From positions 1 through 25,985 of IMG/VR virus record IMGVR_UViG_3300025646_000314: 25,985 bases of DNA; one strand, written 5' to 3'. Below, piece by piece: positions 13,788-19,393 of the stretch. The translations under genes and the position numbers were made by a program. Numbering within the stretch: the stretch's first letter is position 1; every line of letters starts with the position of its first letter. Under the pieces are notes generated by a model. It did not search any database. It had not been told where the DNA came from and was given only the letters and a program-made list of their open reading frames with translations. This DNA comes from a virus.

Positions 13788-13864
13788 TTTGATCTCTCAC
13801 AGCGATAGCGAATAGCGAAGCGAATCAGGAGCGTTAGCGACAAGCGAGCGGGTGCGAGATCAAA
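13788..13864. repeat. AGCGA repeat cluster enclosed by a 12-bp inverted repeat
   Basis: TTTGATCTC-T-CAC (13788-13800) pairs with GTG-C-GAGATCAAA (13852-13864), one mismatch. The loop holds about seven AGCG(A) units within 13801-13848. It could be an iteron-like protein-binding array or an mRNA leader structure of the first early gene. Confidence 0.6.
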
Positions 13865-14092
13865 CACGCAGAGACTCAAGAAATAAGTGGTAATATTACA
13901 TGAAAACACGATAACTGACTGACTACAAGTAGCTAGAGAATGCTAATGACAAATTAGACCTGTGGAGTGATACAAATCAGAGAGAGATTCTCTCAGGCAG
14001 CTACAGCGAGGCAAATGAATAGGTGCGTAGCTCTAGGGTGCAGTTGGGGGCAACAAGCCCTTGCCGAGCCAGCTGACTGAGAGTCAATGTTA

Positions 14093-14117
14093 CCCCCCTT
14101 GAGGGGGGAGAGGGGGG
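14093..14117. repeat. C6/G6 hairpin with second G6 tract
   Basis: CCCCCC (14093-14098), loop TTGA and GGGGGG (14103-14108) form a hairpin. A second GGGGGG lies at 14112-14117 and could compete for the C tract. The purine run continues as GAGAGAG. Confidence 0.6.
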
Positions 14118-14134
14118 AGAGAGATAAGCGACTT

Positions 14135-14255
14135 TGTCCTACACGAAACCAGACAGAGATCTGATAGAACGAATATGATAAATAGCGAGCCTGTCGAGCG
14201 GACACGAAGTGTATTTATCATTGAGTGATGAAGATCTATCTGGTGGAGTAGGACA
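14135..14255. repeat. Long segmented inverted repeat, 30 matched base pairs
   Basis: Four arms pair in nested order: TGTCCTAC (14135-14142) with GTAGGACA (14248-14255), ACCAGA (14148-14153) with TCTGGT (14239-14244), AGATCT (14157-14162) with AGATCT (14232-14237), and ATGATAAATA (14175-14184) with TATTTATCAT (14212-14221). The centre is 27 nt and itself contains TGTC/GACA. It lies about 80 nt upstream of the small terminase gene, which makes a replication origin or packaging site plausible. Confidence 0.65.
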
Positions 14256-14301
14256 TTGGAGCGACATAACAGTAAAGTAATAGATTATTACTATAATTGT
14301 C

Positions 14302-14330
14302 TTGACAAGGGAAAACAGAGTCTATATCTA
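14302..14330 (+). promoter_or_regulatory. Candidate sigma-70 promoter for terminase genes
   Basis: Perfect TTGACA (14302-14307) followed by TATATC (14323-14328, 15-nt spacer) or TATCTA (17-nt spacer), directly before the GTG at 14338. A TATAAT at 14292-14297 overlaps upstream without a good -35. If the first is used, transcription would start near or within the start codon, so the -10 assignment is uncertain. Confidence 0.4.
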
Positions 14331-14337
14331 ACAAGAG

Positions 14338-14724
14338 GTGGGCAACGAGTTATCCAACAACAAGTATGGGCTGACAGCCAAGCAAAAGACGTTAGTAGAT
14401 ACTATCGTAGCTGAGGGTTGCAGCATCAGAGAAGCAGCCACTAAGGCTGGATATTCAACAAAAGACGGAGGCAGAGTAGCTGCTAGTCGTACACTACGAA
14501 TCCCCAAGGTACAGCAGTACATGATGGATCAAGTGGCACGAACTATAGGACTGGGAGCGGTGACTGCATCACACAAGTTAGTCCATTTAAGCAACAACGC
14601 ACGCAGTGAGTATGTGCAACTCGAAGCTAGTAAAGATATACTAGACAGAGTAGGACTACGCACCCCAGATAGAGTATCTCACCAGATAGACGGTGAGATT
14701 AAAGTGAATATAGATCTCTCCTAA
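14338..14724 (+). CDS. terS: Terminase small subunit
   Basis: 128 residues. The start is GTG at 14338, overlapped by AAGAGG. No in-frame ATG lies nearby, so the exact start is uncertain. KYGLTAKQKTLVDTIVAEGC followed by SIREAATKAGYSTKDGGRVA and a SRTLRIPKVQQYM segment is the N-terminal helix-turn-helix of small terminases, which recognises phage DNA. The C-terminal half (LEASKDILDRVGLRTPDRVS, ending in IKVNIDLS) fits oligomerisation and contact with the large subunit. It lies beside the putative pac-like inverted repeat, with the large subunit 1.7 kb downstream. GC is higher than in the head genes. Confidence 0.82.
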   Translation: MGNELSNNKYGLTAKQKTLVDTIVAEGCSIREAATKAGYSTKDGGRVAASRTLRIPKVQQYMMDQVARTIGLGAVTASHKLVHLSNNARSEYVQLEASKDILDRVGLRTPDRVSHQIDGEIKVNIDLS

Positions 14725-14772
14725 CAAACAGGGGGTGGGGGGTTAAAAAACTGTATGTGTACGGAGAGAGAG

Positions 14773-14973
14773 ATGTCAAACAAACAACAGAGTCCCAAAA
14801 AGCTCTACAACCAAACACAGATACTAAACTGGACAAGAGAAGAACAGATAAAGCATAAGGTGTGTTATGTCTGCCAACAGTGGGGGACTATTGCCTTAAA
14901 AGGAGAACATGGGAACTATTATTTCGTTTGTGCGGACCACTGGAAAGTGGATCCTTCGTATATGGATCAATAA
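14773..14973 (+). CDS. Small putative zinc-finger protein
   Basis: 66 residues from the ATG at 14773, 6 nt after GGAG (14763-14766). An in-frame ATG at 14755 is less well placed. The segment VCYVCQQWGTIALKGEHG then NYYFVCADHWK gives C-x2-C-x~19-C-x2-H, a plausible single zinc knuckle. N-terminus is Lys/Gln-rich. Unknown role, next to the small terminase. Alternatively an HNH-like remnant, but the catalytic His pattern is not evident. Confidence 0.65.
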   Translation: MSNKQQSPKKLYNQTQILNWTREEQIKHKVCYVCQQWGTIALKGEHGNYYFVCADHWKVDPSYMDQ

Positions 14974-14989
14974 GAATATATTTTTAAGG

Positions 14990-15010
14990 AAAAAAAGGCT
15001 CTCAGAGCCT
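14990..15010 (-). terminator. Rho-independent terminator on the - strand
   Basis: On the - strand AGGCTC, loop TGA and GAGCCT are followed by a run of T (+ strand A tract 14990-14996). It lies 25 nt downstream of the - strand gene 15035-15193. It also faces the end of 14773-14973. Confidence 0.7.
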
Positions 15011-15034
15011 GATGAACACGAAGTATTCTTAGGA

Positions 15035-15193
15035 TCAGACTCTTATTGAGAGAGATGAAGGGAAAGTACCTCTTTCTTTGTAATAGGTATAAGCCCAGTA
15101 CCAGCCTTCTTTGTATTCTGTTTGCAAAAATTCTTTAACATCACGATCTGGATCTTCAAAGAAATTAACAAACGCTTTGATTAGTTTATTCAT
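15035..15193 (-). CDS. 52-residue protein on the opposite strand within the late region
   Basis: Read directly from the - strand. ATG at 15193, TGA at 15035. It begins MNKLIKAFVNFFEDPDRDVK and continues EFLQTEYKEGWYWAYTYYKE, with a short tail RGTFPSSLSIRV. It is rich in aromatic residues and charged, like a small soluble helical protein. No strong ribosome site is seen, so a leaderless or weakly translated start is possible. A terminator just downstream on the same strand argues for an independent transcript. No family recognised. Placement suggests a moron-like insertion or a regulator of the late genes (inference). Confidence 0.6.
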   Translation of the reverse strand: MNKLIKAFVNFFEDPDRDVKEFLQTEYKEGWYWAYTYYKERGTFPSSLSIRV

Positions 15194-15195
15194 AC

Positions 15196-15335
15196 AGCTG
15201 ATATAATTAATATCTTATAGAAATCTAGTGCTAAAACCACACAACTGATATGATGTCAAGCCACATTTAGTGTGCATTGTATATATTTTTTTAAACAATA
15301 AAGTTTTTATTGACGCTAGGTAAGAGCTGATATAA
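15196..15335. repeat. Direct repeat AGCTGATATAA, two copies
   Basis: Perfect 11-bp copies at 15196-15206 and 15325-15335, with a weaker AACTGATATGA at about 15242-15252, in the gap between the - strand gene and the late genes. The right copy overlaps the candidate -10 of the rightward promoter and the left copy touches the start of the leftward gene. Could be a shared operator. Confidence 0.4.
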
Positions 15336-15336
15336 G
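15310..15336 (+). promoter_or_regulatory. Candidate promoter for the head genes
   Basis: TTGACG (15310-15315) and TATAAG (15331-15336) with a 15-nt spacer, in a 208-nt AT-rich gap (15194-15401). A small hairpin CAATAAA/TTTATTG precedes it. Spacing is short. Confidence 0.35.
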
Positions 15337-15366
15337 CTAAACTCGTCTGGTTAAGACATAAAGCGT

Positions 15367-15386
15367 TAGTGTTGCAACACTATAAT
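15367..15386 (+). promoter_or_regulatory. 16-bp perfect palindrome overlapping a TATAAT box
   Basis: TAGTGTTGCAACACTA (15367-15382) is a perfect dyad and TATAAT (15381-15386) begins at its right end. GGAG and the ATG at 15402 follow. No -35 is seen at 17 nt. It looks like a dimeric repressor or activator site, or a short 5' UTR stem. Confidence 0.5.
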
Positions 15387-15401
15387 AGATTGGAGAATAA
15401 A

Positions 15402-15521
15402 ATGCCTAAAGTAGGAAAAAAAGAATACCCTTACACAGCTAAAGGAATGGCTGCTGCAAAGAAAGATGCGAAGAAGTCAGGTCAGAAAATGACTATGACT
15501 AAAAAGAAATATGGCAAGTAA
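15402..15521 (+). CDS. Small basic conserved phage protein, 39 residues
   Basis: Read directly. ATG at 15402 with GGAG 6 nt upstream. The product starts MPKVGKKEYPYTAKGMAAAK, then continues KDAKKSGQKMTMTKKKYGK. It has about 14 lysines. Short proteins starting MPKVGKK-(F/Y)PYT are frequent next to packaging and head genes in marine phages. Charge suggests DNA or RNA binding, perhaps packaged in the virion (inference). It overlaps the next gene by 11 nt. Confidence 0.78.
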   Translation: MPKVGKKEYPYTAKGMAAAKKDAKKSGQKMTMTKKKYGK

Positions 15522-15645
15522 AGGTTTATACGCCAATATTAATGCCCGTAAGAAGAAGGGTATATCAAGATCAAAGAAGAATAGTACGATCAGTCCTTCA
15601 GCATATGCTAATATGAAGGCTGGATTCCCTAAGAAGAAGAAGTAA
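15511..15645 (+). CDS. Small basic conserved phage protein, 44 residues
   Basis: Read directly. ATG at 15511 lies inside the end of the previous gene. Starts MASKGLYANINARKKKGISR and ends AYANMKAGFPKKKK. The start MA.KGLYANINA(R/K) is a widespread phage pattern in small basic proteins near the terminase. Function unknown. Its stop overlaps the next ATG (TAATG). Confidence 0.78.
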   Translation: MASKGLYANINARKKKGISRSKKNSTISPSAYANMKAGFPKKKK

Positions 15646-15917
15646 TGGTAGCCAAGAAATACCAAAACCCTGAAGGTGGATTAAATGAAGCTGGAAGAAA
15701 ACATTTTCAACGTACAGAAGGAGCTAATCTTAAAGCACCTGTTAAAAAAGGAAAGAACCCCAGAAGAATATCTTTTGCTGCTAGATTTGCTGGTATGAAA
15801 GGACCTATGAAAGATGAGAAAGGTAGACCAACAAGGAAAGCCTTAGCATTAAAAGCATGGGGTTTTGGTAGTGTGGAAGCAGCAAGAAATTTTGCTAGAA
15901 ATAATAAAAAATCTTGA
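15645..15917 (+). CDS. Small basic protein, DUF6321-like
   Basis: 90 residues. NPEGGLNEAGRKHFQRTEGA and NLKAPVK, then ISFAARFAGMKGPMKDEKGR followed by PTRKALALKAWGF match the pattern I recall for DUF6321 phage proteins (GGLxxxGR, NLKxPV, SFxARxxGxKGPM, PTRKALAL). The family has no proven function. The high positive charge and the position before the large terminase suggest binding to DNA during packaging or in the virion. ATG overlaps the previous stop. The next gene starts at a TTG overlapping this stop. Confidence 0.82.
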   Translation: MVAKKYQNPEGGLNEAGRKHFQRTEGANLKAPVKKGKNPRRISFAARFAGMKGPMKDEKGRPTRKALALKAWGFGSVEAARNFARNNKKS

Positions 15918-16507
15918 GCAGTAAAGCAAAGATCAAAGGTACTCGTGTTGAACGAGAAATCGTTAAGTTATTTGAAGCACAAGGATTTTCAGCTCGTAGA
16001 CAACCTATGTCTGGAGCGATCATGGACTTTCCCCATGATGTTTATGTTAATGATTTATTTGATGGAACAACCATTGAAGTTAAAGCCAGAAAGAATGGTG
16101 CTGGATTCAAACAGCTAGATGATTGGAAAGGATCAGCTGATATTTTAATCTTGAAAAAAGATTTTGAAAATCCTAGTGTGTATCTTGATTGGAAATTATT
16201 TAAGGAGTTTTTAGATGTCTATAGAGAATACCAACATAGATTCGGAAGTGAATCTGGAAACAAGGAAACAATTTCCTCTAAGTTTTCAAGAGAGAGAACG
16301 ATTAAGAAAGATCGTAAAAAAAGTTCACCTAAAATACCTTCCCGAAAGTTTTCTGACCAACAAGGAAGCGGACAAATTAATCGAAGCTCTTGGTCCAACA
16401 GTAAGAGAAAAATTGCTAAAAGAGTACATAGACAGAGTGAAGTAGATGGTACAGTTCAACTACAAACCAGATGGCAGTACCTTAAAGAGCTTTCTAAAAG
16501 CAGATGA
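15914..16507 (+). CDS. Hjc-like PD-(D/E)XK nuclease with long overlapping C-terminal tail
   Basis: 197 codons from a TTG overlapping the preceding TGA. The first ~105 residues form a complete Holliday-junction-resolvase-like nuclease: KGTRVEREIVKLFEAQGF (E13), MDFPHDV (D42), TIEVKARK (E55-x-K57), GFKQLDDWKGSADILIL and SVYLDWKLFKEFL. It probably resolves branched DNA before packaging. Residues ~105-197 are Ser/Lys/Arg-rich without fold pattern and run in another frame over the whole of 16215-16445 and into the large terminase. Either the tail is a by-product of a frame left open, a frameshift is present, or both frames code. Confidence 0.75.
   Translation: MSSKAKIKGTRVEREIVKLFEAQGFSARRQPMSGAIMDFPHDVYVNDLFDGTTIEVKARKNGAGFKQLDDWKGSADILILKKDFENPSVYLDWKLFKEFLDVYREYQHRFGSESGNKETISSKFSRERTIKKDRKKSSPKIPSRKFSDQQGSGQINRSSWSNSKRKIAKRVHRQSEVDGTVQLQTRWQYLKELSKSR
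16215..16445 (+). CDS. Small conserved phage protein nested in the nuclease frame
   Basis: 76 residues. The ATG at 16215 lies 7 nt after a perfect AAGGAG (16202-16207), so translation here is well supported. It contains KYLPESFLTNKEADKLIEAL followed by GPTVREKLLKEYIDRVK, a pattern (FLT-KEADKLI-ALxPxxxEKLLK) I know from small phage proteins just before large terminases. Function unknown. It ends in TAG directly before the terminase ATG, with no gap, which suggests coupled translation. Entirely overlapped by the nuclease frame 15914-16507. Confidence 0.78.
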   Translation: MSIENTNIDSEVNLETRKQFPLSFQERERLRKIVKKVHLKYLPESFLTNKEADKLIEALGPTVREKLLKEYIDRVK

Positions 16508-17969
16508 TTTCTTTCGTGGAATACGAGGACCAGTAGGTTCTGGTAAATCCGTTGCTTGTTGTGTTGAAGTTTTTAAAAGAGCTATCCAACAAGAAAAAGG
16601 TAAAGACGGAATAAGAAAATCTCGTTGGGCAGTTATTAGAAATACTAATCCTCAATTAAAAACAACTACTATTAAAACTTGGCTAGATTGGTTTCCTGAA
16701 AATACTTTTGGTAATTTTGCATGGTCAGTTCCTTATACTCATAGAATTAAAGTCGCTGATATAGATTTAGAAGTTATCTTCTTAGCTTTAGATAGACCAG
16801 AAGACGTTAAAAAACTATTATCTTTAGAACTAACTGGAGTATGGGTAAACGAAGCTAGAGAGTTACCTAAGAGTATTATTGATGCCTGTACTATGCGTGT
16901 AGGCAGATATCCTTCTATGAGAGATGGTGGACCTAGCTGGTATGGAGTTATTGCTGATACTAACGCTCCTGAAGAAGATCATTGGTGGTCTATTATGTCT
17001 GGAGAAGTCCCCACCCCTGAACACTTATCCAGAGAAGAAGCCTTGATGTTAGTCAAGCCTGATGATTGGAGCTTTTATATTCAGCCTTCTGCTATGTTAG
17101 AAAAGAAAAATACTAAAGGAGAACTAGAAGGTTATGACAATAATCCTAAATGTGAGAATCAAGGTAACTTAACAGAATCTTACTATCCTAATATTATCAA
17201 AGGTAAAACAAAAGGTTGGATTGATGTGTATGTTATGAATAAACTAGGAACGATTGAAGAAGGTAAACCTGTTTATCCTAGCTGGAATGAAGGTGTCCAC
17301 ATATCAAAAGAACCTTTAGAACCATTTTCAACTACATTATTTGTAGGAATAGACTTTGGATTAACACCAGCAGCTGTGTTTGGTCAAAAATTAGCTGACG
17401 GAAGGTGGTTAATTCTACATGAACTAGTTTGTTTTGATATGGGTATTGTTAGATTTACTGAATTACTGAAAACAGAAATGGCTAAAAAGTTTAGAGGACT
17501 AGAAATAGAAATCTATGGTGATCCAGCTGGAGATTTTAGAGTTCAAACAGACGAAAGAACTCCTTTTCAAATACTTAGACAACAAGGATTAAGAGCTAAA
17601 CCAGCTCCTAGTAATGACGTTGCTTTGCGAATAGAGAGCGTAGAAGCAGCTTTAACTAGAATGGTAGAGGGAAAGGCTGGCTTCTTAGTAAACAATAGCT
17701 GTATGAACCTAAAAAAAGGGTTTAATGGGGGTTATTATTACAGGCGAATACAAGTATCTGGAGATCGTTATGATGATAAGCCTATGAAGAACAGATATTC
17801 GCATGTTCACGACGCTTTACAGTATTTAATGCTAGGTGCTGGAGAAGGTAGATCCTTAATGGCTGGTAAAACAGCACCAAGTCGAGTTATTCAAACAAGA
17901 TCTTGGAATATTTTTGATAATCAAAAGAAAAAAAAGAAATCAGTATGGCAAAACAGACTAGGTATCTAG
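16446..17969 (+). CDS. terL: Terminase large subunit
   Basis: 507 residues, usual length for the family. ATPase: Walker A GPVGSGKS (28-35), an adenine-side VIRNTNPQLKTTTIKTW, Walker B VWVNE with E136, and a coupling motif around GVIADTNAP. Nuclease: VGIDFG, then YGDPAGDF, then HVHDALQYL near the end supply the metal-binding acids of the RNase H-like fold. It drives ATP-dependent packaging and cuts concatemers. It starts right after the preceding TAG and overlaps the next gene by 25 nt. C-terminus is Lys-rich. Confidence 0.96.
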   Translation: MVQFNYKPDGSTLKSFLKADDFFRGIRGPVGSGKSVACCVEVFKRAIQQEKGKDGIRKSRWAVIRNTNPQLKTTTIKTWLDWFPENTFGNFAWSVPYTHRIKVADIDLEVIFLALDRPEDVKKLLSLELTGVWVNEARELPKSIIDACTMRVGRYPSMRDGGPSWYGVIADTNAPEEDHWWSIMSGEVPTPEHLSREEALMLVKPDDWSFYIQPSAMLEKKNTKGELEGYDNNPKCENQGNLTESYYPNIIKGKTKGWIDVYVMNKLGTIEEGKPVYPSWNEGVHISKEPLEPFSTTLFVGIDFGLTPAAVFGQKLADGRWLILHELVCFDMGIVRFTELLKTEMAKKFRGLEIEIYGDPAGDFRVQTDERTPFQILRQQGLRAKPAPSNDVALRIESVEAALTRMVEGKAGFLVNNSCMNLKKGFNGGYYYRRIQVSGDRYDDKPMKNRYSHVHDALQYLMLGAGEGRSLMAGKTAPSRVIQTRSWNIFDNQKKKKKSVWQNRLGI

Positions 17970-18358
17970 TATATTTCTACGAAAATAATGATTATCACCG
18001 AGATACTAAATTTTTTAAAAAGGGATTTAAGCATTGTGGAGTTATTACCTATGATGCAGAGAATAAAGTTTGGATATTACTAGAATATATTTTTGGTCAT
18101 TTGCTGCTAGAAACTGTATCGGAAGATAAAATAGATACAATTTTTAGAATGTTTCAAATGAAAAAAGGAAAGGTACTAGAAGGTGAAATTAAACCTAGAA
18201 ATACTAAGTTTCCTAGCTTTATGGGTTCTTGGATTAAAGAACATAGCTGTGTATCTTATGTTCAACGAATATTAGGTCTAAATAAATGGTGGATATTTAC
18301 ACCTTATCAGTTATATTGTGCGTTGAAAAAACAAAATTTTCGTGAAATAGATCTATAA
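17945..18358 (+). CDS. Putative permuted papain-like cysteine hydrolase
   Basis: 137 residues. A histidine begins a beta strand (FKHCGVITYD, H30) and a cysteine begins a helix 72 residues later (HSCVSYVQRILG, C102), followed by WWIFTPYQLYCALKK. H first and C later, with C-V-x-x-V at the helix start, is the layout of permuted NlpC/P60-like (papain-fold) proteins. Similar genes sit next to the large terminase in other marine phages (from memory). Possible roles include a protease or peptidoglycan hydrolase, including the missing lysin, but this is inference. Overlaps terL by 25 nt. Confidence 0.5.
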   Translation: MAKQTRYLVYFYENNDYHRDTKFFKKGFKHCGVITYDAENKVWILLEYIFGHLLLETVSEDKIDTIFRMFQMKKGKVLEGEIKPRNTKFPSFMGSWIKEHSCVSYVQRILGLNKWWIFTPYQLYCALKKQNFREIDL

Positions 18359-18360
18359 CT

Positions 18361-18588
18361 ATGGGAAGTTTATTTGGTACACCAAAATATACAGAATCAG
18401 AGTCAGAAAAACAGCTTCGTTTGGATAGAGAAAAAAAAATGAAGGAAGAACAAGAAGAAAAAGAAAGATTAGAAGCTGAAGAAAAGAAAAGAAAATCTCG
18501 TTTTGCTAAAGGAGTCATTGGAATGAGATCTCTATTTAGTAGAGCTGGTGGCAGAGGATTTTATTCAGAAGGGAAAGAAATTGAGTAG
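18361..18588 (+). CDS. Small charged coiled-coil protein before the portal
   Basis: 75 residues. Starts MGSLFGTPKYTESESEKQLR, followed by an uninterrupted Glu/Lys helix (KKMKEEQEEKERLEAEEKKR), then KSRFAKGVIGMRSLFSRAGG. Short proteins starting MGSLFG with such a helix are common upstream of the portal in T7-like and marine phages. Unknown function. Its end overlaps the start of the next gene by 8 nt. Confidence 0.75.
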   Translation: MGSLFGTPKYTESESEKQLRLDREKKMKEEQEEKERLEAEEKKRKSRFAKGVIGMRSLFSRAGGRGFYSEGKEIE

Positions 18589-19393
18589 TAAAGGTGGAAC
18601 ATCTTCATCTAGCAAAAGTGGAGCATCAAAAAGTTCAGCTGGAAGTTTTAGAGCAAGAGAAGGTGAAATAAAACAAAAAAAAACAGCAACTCAGGTAAAA
18701 TCTGATTTATATACTTCTATTGGAAAACAAGCAGATAAATATGCTAAAGAAAAATTAGGAATAATAACTACAGTCGCTGGTCCTGTTCAAGGAGCATCAA
18801 CAAGTCCTACTGGTTTTATATCAACAAAAAGTTCAGATCAAATGTATGGTACTGAATACCAAGCTGCAAGAAATGAATACTTAGCATCTCAAGGTTTAGG
18901 AACTGTGCAAAAAAATGGATCATTTACAACAGGAGTTCAAACAGATAAGGGATTAGTATTTAAATCAACAGCTACAGAAGCATATGAATCTGCAAAAGCA
19001 GAGCCAATTCCTCTATCAAGAGAAATGTATGAATCTCAACAAAAAACTAAATTAGTACTTGGTGCATTAGCAACAGCTGCATCAGGTATGACTGCGTTTT
19101 TTAGTTCAGCTTATTTATCTAACAAAGCAACACCTTATTCTAAATATGTTCAAAACTTTTATGATACTGCTAATGGAAGTAAAACAACAGCAGTACCAGT
19201 AAGTAGTGGTGGAAATGGTGGTAGCAAAACTACCAGTAGTAACTCTACTTCAGTTCAAGATTCTACAGCAGTAGCTCAAAGAGCTAAGAAATCTTATCGT
19301 GGAGCTTTAAGTGGTGAAACTGGAGCAATTACTGCTAGCAGAGATCCTTTTTTAGCTAGAGCTGATAAAACAATTAGAGGAGCTATGGTATAA
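18581..19393 (+). CDS. Putative virion protein, Ser/Lys-rich, unknown function
   Basis: 270 residues from a TTG at 18581, chosen because AAGGGA lies just upstream and MSSKGGTSSSSKSG is a natural start. The frame is open to a GTG at 18548. Low-complexity Ser/Lys N-terminus, then ordered segments (QVKSDLYTSIGKQADKYAKE), a hydrophobic stretch (KLVLGALATAASGMTAFFSS) and a C-terminus SRDPFLARADKTIRGAMV. Position directly before the portal suggests a structural or internal virion protein. No family recognised. Confidence 0.7.
   Translation: MSSKGGTSSSSKSGASKSSAGSFRAREGEIKQKKTATQVKSDLYTSIGKQADKYAKEKLGIITTVAGPVQGASTSPTGFISTKSSDQMYGTEYQAARNEYLASQGLGTVQKNGSFTTGVQTDKGLVFKSTATEAYESAKAEPIPLSREMYESQQKTKLVLGALATAASGMTAFFSSAYLSNKATPYSKYVQNFYDTANGSKTTAVPVSSGGNGGSKTTSSNSTSVQDSTAVAQRAKKSYRGALSGETGAITASRDPFLARADKTIRGAMV

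Larger units (their letters stand above)
13759..14337. other. Divergent control region, GC-rich, no gene
   Basis: About 47% GC by hand count over 13801-14280, against roughly one third elsewhere. It separates the leftward early operon from the rightward late genes. It holds an AGCGA repeat cluster in a hairpin, dyads near 13982-13994 and 14073-14085, a C6/G6 hairpin with a second G6 tract, a long segmented inverted repeat and a candidate rightward promoter. A - strand frame at 13993-14205 has no ribosome site and protein-like features are absent. Candidate origin, packaging or main regulatory site. Confidence 0.6.

Noticed and set aside
13993-14205. 70-codon - strand frame in the divergent region.
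   Set aside because: No ribosome site. It is formed by G/C tracts and inverted repeats and shows no recognisable protein pattern.
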